A stretch of DNA of 64,000 nucleotides from Pycnopodia helianthoides (taxonomy: Eukaryota; Echinodermata; Asteroidea; Forcipulatida; Asteriidae): assembly GCA_032158295.1 (NCBI GenBank), contig CM063258.1:6218583-6282582 (forward strand), given 5' to 3'. Positions 44,631 to 55,800 of the stretch are shown here, one piece after another (the first letter of the stretch is position 1; each line of letters begins with the position of its first letter). A program made the translations under genes and the position numbers. The notes beneath the pieces were generated by a model. The model had not been told where the DNA came from. It saw only the letters and a list, made by a program, of their open reading frames with translations, and ran no database searches.

Positions 44631-47368
44631 AAAGGGGCAGCCAATCACAGCACAGTCGTGCTGGGCAGTGACCAATCAGAGCCCAGCCAATTCTCAGAAC
44701 AACAACTCAACACCAGCCATGCATTGCCGTCGACCTCCTCGGTGGGCGGGGCTAGGCAACGCCCGCGTCACGGTAGGTTGCGGCACCTTTCCAATCGTAA
44801 CACTGATAGCAGCGAACCAGACAAACACAAGCTACTACAAGAGTAGCTCAAACATGCGTGATTGGCCATATCTGACCCATAGAGGGAGCTATTACAATAA
44901 AAACAAGAAAGTTCTAAAAATATTTATCCAGACAACGAGCTCATGTATTTATTAATGGTGTCATGTAGATCATGTTGTACCTTTGATATTTTCAAAGCAT
45001 GATTTTAGTATAAACAGGCTCTTCAATACACAATATACTTACATGTAAAAAATCTATAACCAAGATTTAACGATTAAGAGTTTGTGGAAGAAGTAATTTT
45101 TTGGTGGTGGGCATCCATTCAGGAACAACACACAATTGACTCACTCGTTAAGAATACAATATTGTTTTGGTGCTTTGAAAAGCTCCCTCTACTGGCAGGA
45201 TGTGTCCAATTTTCATCGGGGAAATCTTTCCACAGCTTCTGGAAATTTTCCCCAAATGAAATTGTTTTATTTCATAACGAGCAATATGCAATAGATTGTT
45301 AAAACAAGATGTTGGGAAAAATCGATTTGAGAAGTTCCTTTTATTGTATTGATTCTGCTTTGATATTTGAATTAATATTTATTTTCCTCATTGTTTGATC
45401 TGGTATTAAAGTTGATAAGTTTCAAAGGTTCTGGCAACTGTAGGGTCATAAATACAAATAGCAATGTGCAAAGTATTAAAATAGTCGGTTTGTAATCTTC
45501 ATTTACAGGATTTTTAAAGAGATTTGTCATCGGTGAATAATTTCATGTTGTTGGATTAAAGTAAATCAGTAATAGATTTAAACATTTCACTTTTGTCTTT
45601 TTCCGATTTTGCAGGGCAGCCATTCCATGTATTGTACCCAAATATGGGGAGTGCATTTTAAATTTGTAAAATGAAAATTGATAAATATTCTACAGCTTGT
45701 CTCCGCTTTCTGTAGTACAGTTTGTAAGATCGTAGTCAAAACTATCTGATAAAAAAGTAGCATTGGATGAAGTATTTGAAGTAATTTTAAAAGAAATTTT
45801 GCTGCATAGTGTACTCTGTAAGACGTACTCAAGTGCTCAGTTTATACACTATTAATGTTTTTCACGTTGTTTGGAATGAGGAATTTTTCTACGCCCATTC
45901 AAGCTTGAAATCCGTGGAGTGTTGAGAACAATATTTGCAAAGGCAGCAGCTGTTTCATGTTGTGTTGTTAGATTGGGAATGAGGTGTTGCCCGTCATGCT
46001 TGTTTTTGTTAACATTGATTCCAGTTGGAGACTTCATACATGAAACAGTGCACAGGTGAAAACGTCGAAAGACACGGCTCGTTCATTGTTGAGTTTAACT
46101 TGAAAATGAGGCGTGGAGTGCTGTCTTGTCTCTTTGTTTAAATCAATTCCAACTTTCAGCTTTGAATCTGGCAGTGAAAATAGGAGAGGGTAACAATTCT
46201 GCCGAAAGCAAACTAACTATTTCATGTTCAAATGTAATATAGTATTCAATTATTATTTTGCTTGGTTTAGCATACAGTGAAGTGCAAAAGTTGATTCAGA
46301 TTTTGGCATTTGGGAAGGTTTGTATCAAAGGTCTTTCTGAAAAATTGGCTGCAACCTGCTCACATGCATTGAAGTACAGGCTGCCGTTAGCAACACCCTT
46401 AGTAGCAGCCGTAGCCACCAGCTTGGGCTCGGCCTAAATCGCACAATATGCTCAAGCACTGAATATAAATAAGTACACCAGATTCTCAAATGTGAGTGAT
46501 TCATTGCGAACTCACCGATTGGTTTCCAAGTCAGAAGTGTTTTGGGTGGACTGCTCTAAAGAAAAATTTATAAATTCTCCACCGAAATTGGTAATGTCTT
46601 GACGACCTACGCTACTTTTTCACCCACCATTATAAGGGGAATCCGTTCCACTTTAATTTATGAATCATGCCATCGGTACCACTTATGATTCCCCAACAAG
46701 GGGTGGCGGGGGGGGGGGGCAGAGGGAGAAAATGAGAGGTGAAGGGGGGATACACCATGCCCCATATCAAGCACCAAATGTAGGTCAGATAGTAGCCACC
46801 GGTGACATCATTGCAAGGGTCTTTAGGGCCCCCTAGGAGTGTTACATTTTACCACAAGACATCTATACCCTATAAGTGAGCAGTGCAATACTGTACACCT
46901 ACATGTACCGTTAAAGTAGTGTGTTAAAAATAAATACATCAATGTAGCTTCAATTTCTCTACAATTTTGTTTTCTTCAGATTTGTAAAGATTACATCCAT
47001 AGTGTGTGAAGGTAATATTACCAGTTAATACCTGTGGTAGATTTCTGAATTCTAAATATGTACTAATAATAATTGAAAAGTACAATTGTAGAAAGCAGTA
47101 AAAAAAAAAATCTTTTTGACTCCTTCGTGTATAAGATTGAGAACAATTATGAAGCATGGTATCGTAATAACATCAGAGGTGTATTATTTTCTTTTGTATA
47201 ACATTCCATTTTTCTAATGTTAAAAATAAGCACATTGAGTGATGCCCTGCTTTCTGTTTTGGGGGGTTTCTTGATAATACAAGTTACTTGTTTAAGAATA
47301 TTTGATTTCAAAAACTTGTTTTACAATTACATGGATCTAAAAGGGGAAATTGAATCATGTCTTAAAGA

Positions 47369-47750
47369 CCCCAATTTCAAAGAGCTGCTTAAGCACAAAC
47401 AGTATTGAAGCACAAAGCAATTTTGCTTACCAGAACAAGGTTACCAGCCAAACTACCATGTCACATGTACTGTGTGTGATTGGTTTCCTGCTTATTTGTG
47501 CTTAGGGGGACATTTTTAAGCACCATTGTCTGCTGAAGCAGCCGGGCCCTGCAGATAACAACAGGGTACAATTTCGTAGAGCTGCTTAAGCACAATAAGC
47601 AGCTCGGCACAACAAATTAATGCTTACCAGATTAAAGTTACCAGCCAAAATACCATGCTCCATGTACCATCTGTGACTGGTATCCTGCTTATTTTTTTTT
47701 AGCCATGTATTTCTGCCTAAGTTGCTCTATGAACACGATGAAATTGGGCC
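47369..47750. repeat. Two consecutive cccaatttcatagagctgc elements
   Basis: The first runs about 47369-47551 (ccccaatttcaaagagctgc to gcagccgggccctgc), the second about 47563-47750 (gggtacaatttcgtagagct to gatgaaattgggcc). Twelve bases separate them. Both keep the tgtgactggtatcctgctt-type core. Confidence 0.75.
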
Positions 47751-49524
47751 TTGGTCAAAAGTGAAAAATTGAAACTTTTTTATTTTAGTTTTTGTTGTTG
47801 TAAATAATTAGATATCTTTTCTGGGGGGTCTTTTAGAATATTTATTTGTGAGCAATTTATGAAATTAATTGATGCCTAATTGGAATTATTGGAGTTGCAT
47901 TATACTGGTTAACTCCATCACTTCAGATTCGTAATGAAAATTTAATTTCCTTTTGCGGGGTTGTGGAGTCGGATCTTGTTTTCTTTTGATAAAGTTACAC
48001 AGGCCTACTTTAAAAAAATGTTTAAAAAGTCAAGTATAAATTAAAGTTTATTGTACATGTATATTATTAATAAAATTGTATATTAGAAAAAGTTAGTTGC
48101 TGTATTTAGGACTTTAAATGTAGATTGAAAAATGCTAAATATGTCATAACTAAAGAAGACAGAAACAACATGCTGGCAAAACCCCGATTTGATCGTTTAC
48201 ATGATGATCTTTTTCAGTCATCTATTTTATTTATTGACATAATTGCTTTCTTTGTATCATGGTCATACCCAGATGTTATACAATATATTTGAGTGCATTG
48301 TTGCAGAATAATAATCACGAGGTGAAATCTGGACTGTTCCGTTTCACAATGCGAAGCCTGGACTATTCCATTTCGCAATGCGAAGCCAAGTGAAATGGAA
48401 TGCTAGATTTCACCTATTACTGTTTGGGAGTTCCAGTAGAATGTGTAAAGGTTTGATTCAATTCAATTCCGAACCACGGTGCTCGTGCAATTTTTCTTTT
48501 TTGGTCGGCATGACTCCGAAGCAATGAGCATTCGTTGCTTTCATTGTAGAGAGAAGGTACATACCGTCGTGTCGGTGCAAACAACATTGTATCTTCTAGA
48601 ATAGCACTTTTGTTATGCGCGAGTTTGAAATTGTCAAAACATCATACCTTGCTGAAATAGCCCGGATGTACACACAAAACAAATACGCGCAAAGATACAG
48701 TGGAGCATTTTCGTGTGAGATATGATGACGTTGCAAAATCGATATTCAACATTTTTGCACTGGCCCGACGGTATCAACCATGCACAAATCAGAACAGTAA
48801 CGTAAAAAGAAATTTAAAAAAAAGTTTCCCTTAACTCAATAAATTTAATTTAATTTATTATAATTGTTCATTTAAAAAGTGTCGGCTTAACTCACCATGT
48901 GGGAAAGTTGTCTTCACCTCTTTAAAAAAAAAATCCTTGGTTCATGTATATTTAATAATTCCCTATATTGATGATACAATAATATACCAGTTGTAACCTT
49001 CAAGTCTCTTCATTACCTACGATACATGTATATCATAACTCCCTTATCGTGTGTATCAAGTTAATCAGTGAAAAGTTGTGGCTGAAATTTTGGTAATTTA
49101 CTCCATTGAGATTATTGTAATACATATATCGTTTAAAATGAAACTTAAAAGAATTAAAATCAGTGCATGTCAAAGTGGGAATTTTGACTCTTGTTTAATC
49201 AATTTCTTTTGGGCGGTTAGGTTTCTATAATTTTACAGAAGTGTAACATAAATAGAACATTAGCGAAATCCCTGTGTTTATGTTATTTTGTTTTCTTCTC
49301 TAAGAATGTGGGTACCTATTTAAAGTTGTTGCTGTTAAGCTTTTTCATTTAACAGGCTTATTTGGGTGAGTTAATAGCACCCAATGCAACGATATGATGT
49401 AAATTGCACTCCTGTTGTGCTTTTTTAAAAAAAGGGTTTACTATAAGTCTAGGCCTATATACATTACATTTTATGCAAAAAGACAAGTTGCTAGTCCTCC
49501 AACTCTGTACTTTCCCGTCTTCCA

Positions 49525-49735
49525 GTAGAGCTCACTGGATATCCATGCAAGGGTCCCGCCGGGGCCTGCGACCCACGCAGGCACTCGCCCTGTTACTGTA
49601 TGCCTGCTGCCTCCTCCTTGCGCTGGGATCGTATTGGCCTGGCCACTTGCTGGGGAACAGAGCTCCGCAGCCCCCCCATCAACTTGCGCCTCCGAATGCC
49701 CTCAACTCCGAACTTGGCTACCCTCCATGAAGTGT
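49525..49735 (+). other. G+C-rich segment with a short membrane-anchor-like ORF
   Basis: Following a tttcccgtcttccag acceptor-like site, an ATG at 49548 opens 61 codons ending at 49730. The predicted peptide has a basic start (QGSRRGLRPTQ), a hydrophobic stretch of about 20 residues (ALALLLYACCLLLALG) and a proline-rich tail (APQPPHQLAPP). The segment is strikingly G+C-rich against A+T-rich flanks. It could be a signal-peptide or type II anchor exon, but the in-frame stop lies in a 29-bp tandem duplication of the URM1 3' end, and no donor or downstream exon was found. I recognise no family. Confidence 0.3.
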
Positions 49736-49766
49736 AGCCAACTTGGCTACCCTCCATGAAGTGTAG
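49711..49766. repeat. 29-bp tandem duplication across the URM1 stop
   Basis: aacttggctaccctccatga with its following agtgtag occurs at 49711 and again at 49740, a 29-bp period. On the minus strand the second copy holds the last URM1 codons and stop, and the first copy repeats them in the 3' UTR. The URM1 frame is unaffected because the stop in the proximal copy is intact. Confidence 0.9.
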
Positions 49767-49818
49767 ATATAAAGACTATTCTATCAGCAGGCTGCAGCTT
49801 GTAATCCAGCTCTCCCTA

Positions 49819-49852
<34 letters not shown>

Positions 49853-52794
49853 CAATCAATTACTGAAAGGTTCTGTTTTCTAAAATGTTTACAGTAACAT
49901 ATACAGGTCCACCAAGTAGATTTGCTTTTGAAAATGTTAGATTGTAAAAGCACACACGTAGGAAATTAACAAAGTACCATGGGAGAGGGTTGTAAATTTG
50001 TGTTCTGTGTGCTGCCTAGTCTTGGTGCAAGATGTCCGCATTACATTTTGCTGCTCAATTGATTATTGTACACTGGACAGCGACTTACCAGTAGAAGGGT
50101 GCTTAACAACAGTTTTTGGATGTGGACAAAAAAGGGAAGCTGGCGGGAGTTTGTCAGGTTCTTTGATGTGTAAAGAGCACCCTCTTTCGGTGAATCGAGA
50201 AAGAGCTGAATTGCTGTCCAGTGTACAGTAACTAATTGGACAGTAAAATGTGCTAAGGAGTAACAACGTCTTGCACCAAGACTAGGTGCTACCATGAAGA
50301 GTTCATGATTCCACGTTCAGCCACAAGCCTGCTTTGATCATGACGACACCCCCTTTAAGTCCCAAATGAAATGAACCTTGGTATAAACACAGTGCACCAA
50401 TGGAGTGTATTTGGTCAGGATTAAATGTTGTTTGGATAGGCACACAAGATGGGAAGAAACAGATTCACAGCAGGGCCCAATTTGAAGAGCTGCTTAAAGC
50501 TGACAATGTCGCTTAAAAATAAATTTCTGCTTTAGCAAAAAAAAGTAGCAAAAAATAAAGTCTCAGATGGTAGATGTTACATGGTATTTTTTTTGCTAGA
50601 AAAATTGTTAAGCTTAGCAAACTTTATGAGCTTAAGCAGCTTTATCAAATTAGATGCAGGATATAATGACGTACCATTAACTCCCAGTCTGCATCATTCA
50701 CTAGCACCAAGATGCCAGGTCTCCTGTTGCAAAAGAGGTAAAACAGAACAGTGACAAAAGAGAAGAGCATGAATCTAAGTTTGGCAATGGTTCAAGAAGC
50801 TGTACCAGACTGCTTCCTGATTTGTTCCCATCCAAACCACTATTCAAGTTGTTGAGTAGTAGTTTTAAACACTGCTGTTTAAGAATCAAAACAACTGTAA
50901 TTTTGTTTCTGCTGTTCACTTTGTCGGGGTTGGCCCAGTGGTATCATTCCTCGCCTTCCACCTCTAGGACCCTGGTTCGAATCCCGACGGGGGCACCATG
51001 TGGATTGGGTTTTCAGTCCCTACATGAATAGCAATGGTTCTCCAATAAATAATTTGTTTTCTCCCACATCTAAAACTGAAACTTCCTTCATTGGCTTCTC
51101 TCCATGGGGTTCTTGGCTAGTATAGTGATTAAGTTCGCTTTTCTGAGAGTCCTTGGCTTCACAAAGAGAATTAATAAATGAAATCAAATTAAATAAAATG
51201 TAGAGAAGTGTATGACTTACACGGTGTCATTTTGGATAAACAGCTCTGGTCTCTCTTTCAGAATGTTGTCTTTGATCCAAATTAACAGTTCTCTGACATT
51301 CCCTAAAGAAGATGTACAAATATTAAAAACAAAACAAAGGAAAACAGAAGTTAAAACATTGACAATGCTAATCAGTTTGCTGCAGTAGTCCTGCTTGGCT
51401 TGTAGTAGTGTAGATCACACATAGTCCAACGCCAGTTTCAGCTGACGAAATGGTAGATTTCAATTTTCATGATTTTATTTTTTGGTATGGATGGGTGCTA
51501 ATAATCACACATGAACAATTTTAAAGGCTCGTTCAGATGAAAATCTAGGCCCACAGTCTGACAGATGCGACCAAAGACTGAATTAAGAAGAATCCGAAGA
51601 TACAAACAGTGAGTAAGTGTCTTAACACTGATGCCAGTGTCATAGCTTCTTAACAACTGTCTTTATTTATTGTTTAGTACAAATTTTAATTTCAGTGTCA
51701 TGTACTGACCAGAAACCTTCAAGACTCCATGGGTTACATATTAACAGAGTCATTGTGAATAAATACACTTAGGATAGTGCTCTTCACTATAAAGTCTAAA
51801 GGGGTATTAAATACTATTGTTGCAATAGGCATATAAAGTTGTTTATTGACCTTTAAGTGTTAATAATACAATTACAATATGCACTTACATTGCTTTCCGT
51901 TTGAATTGTCCAACGTGATATCGTGTGATTTCACTTTGTCAAATAGTAATTCAGCTCCTCCACTATTATTAGCAAAAGAGACGATAGCATTAACATTAGT
52001 TCCAGGAGATATACTTAACACCAATACTCCCCCACCTGCAAGAAACTCAGTAGGTCATTAATTACTATAATAGTTACTTACTAATTTAAATATAAACTTT
52101 AATTCAACTTAAAGTTTTAGTTCATAAATTAGTGAAATGTGTGTATTGTTTGTTTGGGGTAGAGAAAAGGTGTTGGTACTCATAGCGTGTGAATGTCACA
52201 CACAGTATATTATTATTATGACGATTGCCTGACAGACAAACTATCTTAATTTGGTATTAATTGATACTTATAAACAGTACTTCACCTGTTTAACCATTTA
52301 GTTACAAAAGTGACAGCAGACACCCTTTCACTTTCATTCAACCTGAGCTAAAGTTGTTAACACTAACAGTAATAACACAGTGTTACAGCATAGAGGAAGA
52401 AGGCAAGTATTTCCTTCCTCCATGGTATCACTAAACCATGCACTAGTAAAACAGTAACAGTAACACTAAACAGGGGTCGGTAAGTCTGAAGTAAGTCCAG
52501 TGAAGTGGCCTGCATTTATCATGTTTATGATTTAAAAACTTTTAATTCAATTTAAAATGCCTTTGGGTTGACGAGTTTGACTCAACTGTTCCTGTTAGTG
52601 TTAGTGTTAGCTAACACTAACAGACTAATGGTTTGGTTTATTCTGTTCCCAGGCGCTGATGAGTGTAACACAATATATCTATAATATTGAATGAATAGAA
52701 CCATGGACTTCCTCCATGACCATGATAGAACGAACCTGAATTCAAGACGTATTTGTAAACCATCCGAGTCTACACATGTCATGGGCGCTGCCAT
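49747..52794 (-). CDS. URM1: Ubiquitin-related modifier 1 (sulphur carrier)
   Basis: A beta-grasp sulphur carrier: activated as a C-terminal thiocarboxylate by the MOCS3/Uba4 enzyme, it supplies sulphur for 2-thiolation of wobble uridine in tRNA and can also be conjugated to proteins. There are five exons on the minus strand: 52794-52736, 51962-51889, 51302-51221, 50723-50675 and 49815-49747. All have AG/GT borders and all phases agree, giving 110 residues (human 101; the extra residues are near the N-terminus and in the loop before the NVRELL block). Blocks seen are [50 protein letters not shown] and the ending STLHGG, with the obligatory Gly-Gly. The start MAAP matches the human protein. 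An (AT)n tract lies just upstream of the last exon. It is divergent from PFDN6. Confidence 0.96.
49821..49850. repeat. (AT)n microsatellite in URM1 intron 4
   Basis: About 14 AT units end within 10 bp of the acceptor of the last URM1 exon (49815), in the place normally filled by the polypyrimidine tract. Expansion could affect splicing, but that is inference. Confidence 0.9.
50015..50287. repeat. Inverted-repeat element with about 70-bp ends
   Basis: The left end, cctagtcttggtgcaagatg, and the right end, cgtcttgcaccaagactagg, are inverted copies. Pairing resumes at attgtacactggacagc (about 50075) and gctgtccagtgtaca (about 50215). The total is about 273 bp with a 120-bp interior. It lies in URM1 intron 4. 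Confidence 0.85.
50473..50660. repeat. cccaatttcatagagctgc-family copy
   Basis: It starts gggcccaatttgaagagctg and ends gcagctttatcaaattaga. It is located 15 bp from the donor side of URM1 exon 4 (50675). Confidence 0.65.
50927..51185 (+). mobile_element. tRNA-derived SINE, different head
   Basis: tRNA-like ggggttggcccagtggtatc (box A) and box B ggttcgaatcccg (50973-50985), followed by gggggcaccatgtggattgg and a 3' part with a short A-rich end (gaaatcaaattaaataaaat). The body differs from the other SINEs, so it is a separate family. It lies in URM1 intron 3. Confidence 0.7.
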
Positions 52795-52877
52795 CTTTGA
52801 TTAGTTCACCGTTAATGTGATATAGCGCCACCATGCGACGATTCAGCACGGCGAAAGGTAAACGAACTTGGGGGAAA
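52795..52877. promoter_or_regulatory. Shared URM1-PFDN6 bidirectional promoter
   Basis: Only 83 bp separate the URM1 ATG (minus, 52794) from the PFDN6 ATG (plus, 52878), so transcription starts, both 5' UTRs and core promoter must lie in or overlap this interval. No TATA box is seen. aagatggcagc at the URM1 start and aaaatggcagcc at the PFDN6 start resemble YY1 sites typical of TATA-less housekeeping promoters. Confidence 0.75.
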
Positions 52878-55800
52878 ATGGCAGCCGACAGTGTGCAGTT
52901 AAACTTGCAAGATGAGCTTGAGAAATTCAAGACTGTCCAAAAAAGTGAGATACTTTCGTAAACTGTTTAATGATTATTATATTACGGTTGTAATTTCAAA
53001 CCGTTTGATGTATTTTAAATTTGAATATTTTAGCAGATTAAGGTGTATCATGGCCGAGCGGTTAATAAAAAATTCACCATGCTTTCTGTACTCTCACTCA
53101 GCAGTGTTACTGTGTTAGTCGAGTCATCTCGGACTCGTCCATGGTTGGAAAAAAAATGTCCAACCATGGACGAGTCCAACCTACTCTAGTCCCGGTCTTC
53201 ACACTGTACTTAACTTGTGAACTAATTGTGTCCTTAACTTAGGCAAGACACTTGACCATTACTGATTCATCCTTTGGATGGAGCGAGGAGAATATTAACT
53301 CCTCGCTCCATTCGAAGGATGAATCAGTAATGGTTAAGTGTCTTGCCTAAGTTAAGGACACAATTAGTTCACAAGTAAGTACAGTGTCAAGACCGGGACT
53401 AGAGTGGGTCGGATTATTATTAGTTTTATTACTGTAGAATTTAGATTCATTAGGCATGTTCGGACTATCTTTCCCTTTCTAAAAATATATCCTTCAATAA
53501 ATTGAAAAAGTGTTGTAGAACTTTTTAGGAATTTAGATTTAGAAGGGCTTGGTTGGAACACTTTGGCTCTACCCTACCACCCAATAATAGTAATACTTTT
53601 ATCATGTCTACAGCAGATAGCATGAAAGGGGTCGCTCTAAAACGCTGACAACTGACGACGCCTGACGATGAGCAAAACCAACACTTCTCCAAAAAAGTTT
53701 TGTACATGGCCTTAATATGATGATGGCTGTACCCGCAAGTGTGTAAACTATTGAATTTTAAGGCACTAGGGAGTCTAGGTACAGAGAGGCTGTTCATCTG
53801 ATTGAGTGGGGAGAAATTGTGGATAAGGCGCCTTCAGACCATTCAACCCCCTGGTCTGAACATCCAAGAAGGAAATGACAAAATGACTTTTTACCTTCCC
53901 CTTTTTCCACAGATATTTCCCCCTTTTCAGTCTGTCGCAGTCACTAATTGATTACTTTTTCTCCCGCTTCCCACCACTGATTTTATCCTTTGTGTTTCCA
54001 ACCTCTTGTGGTCTAACTAGCCCCTTCCCTCTACCCCTCCCCTCCCCCAAGTGTCTCCTTGCTTTTTCTGTGTGCTTTCTGCCCCTCTCTCTTTTCACTT
54101 ATTTCCACTTGACTGTTTCTGGCAGACTTGTATACCTGTTTGTGAGTTGTCATGTCATTTAGCCGTCAAGAAAGACTCTGCCTAGTGTCAAAACGTCAGG
54201 CCACTAACTATTTTTTACCATTATTATCTACACTACAGATTATCAAAAAGCTCTGGAGACAAGGCAAAAGCTAGATGCACAGTTAAATGAAAACAACATT
54301 GTAAAGAATGTAAGTATTATATGCTTGGGGAAACTACACCTGCCGTCCCTTGTTTTGTGTCAATCATGCATGGATGTCAGTAAATTCATTTTTTGTTGTT
54401 TACATTTTGAGTAATTCTAGTGAGATATGAGTTTTTTTTCACTTTCAAACTCACATGATTGCTATTTTGGATTTTTTTTATATTTTTGCATTGACAATGA
54501 CTGAAGCAAAAACAAAGCAAAAACTTAATGCCTTCTTGTCTAACTTCGATTTTTCTTGCATTATTTTCTACGTCATTTATTTAATGAAATGGTGTAGTGT
54601 ACGGTCTGGGCCCAATTTCATAGAGCTGCTTAAGCACAAAAAGTATCTCAGCACAGCCAAATTTTAGCTTACCAAAATAAGGTTACCACCAAATTACCAT
54701 GTCATATGTACAATCTGTGACTGGTATCCTGCTTATTGTGCTTAGAAGAAAGTTGGTAAGCAAAATTCTCTGCTTAAGCAGCTCTATGAAATTGGGCCCT
54801 GGTAGTGTTGCCTTGGTTTTATTTCAACTTATATATGTGAGACTGACTGAAATTATATGGAATAAGTTTATGTTGTTTCTGCCTGGTTCCATCTGCCAGG
54901 ATGAAAGCTTACAAGAAGTTTCTCAATTGCAGCCCCCGCCCATGGGACAGTTTGCTTATGAGTCTTAATGGTAATTACTCAAGAAATACATTACCAAAAA
55001 AACTTACTTGGTACACATGTGAGGAGCACCTTAGAGCTGCTGATAGTATAAAACATTGTGACAAACGACTCCCTCTGAAGTAACGTAGTTTTTGGTAATA
55101 TCTCACTAAAATATTTGAATCTGATAAATGCTTCAGGCATGAAGCCTTTCTCAGGCATCTGAAAGCACACAATTCTATGCAACAAGGGTGTTTTTTTTTC
55201 ATTATTTCCTTGCTACTTGGGTGACCAATTGAGTCCATATTTACACAGGTTTGCTATTTTGTGCATATGATGGGATACACCAAGTGAGGATACTAGTCTG
55301 TGACAAAAAAACAAAAGTATTTCCTGCCTTTGAAGCACAACCTGTCTTTGCTTTCTTCAGATCCCATCATAAAACTTACCCTTTAAGTCAAGCTTGTTGT
55401 AAATTTCAATATAGGTCCTACGGCAGTATAGTTTTTCTAGATACCATACTTCACAAGTCTTGTGATTCTTTTTTTCACAGGACTTAGGAAATTCCTGAGT
55501 GTATAGTGCTTAACACGCATTGTATGGGTAAAACACAAAAAATATTCGTTATCCCCAACGCAAGTTATCACATCTAATTCACAAGTCTTCTTATAATACT
55601 CTGTATCATTCATTGTTACAGGAAATTGACCTCCTAGATGGAGAAGCGAAAGTCTTCAAGATGATGGGCCCCGTACTGATTCAACAAGATTTAGCAGAGG
55701 CAAAACAGACAGTAGGCAAGAGGATAGAGTACATCGGGGGAGAAATGTAAGTTGATGATTTCAAAATTTCTATAAGAAAAAAATTAGAAGGTGCCTTAAC

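Larger units (their letters stand above)
44631..49746. other. STXBP1-URM1 convergent intergenic region
   Basis: It starts with the STXBP1 3' flank (an AATAAA near 44895) and ends with the URM1 3' end on the other strand. It is mostly A+T-rich and without recognised exons. It holds a gccgtagcc remnant (46376-46435), a G-run (about 46710), two cccaatttcatagagctgc elements (47369-47750), a hairpin aggtgaaatct...agatttcacct (48319-48404) and a G+C-rich segment (49525-49711). Confidence 0.6.

Noticed and set aside
50927..51000. Functional tRNA gene (second candidate)
   Set aside because: tRNA-like promoter boxes, but no proper cloverleaf and a SINE-like 3' extension.
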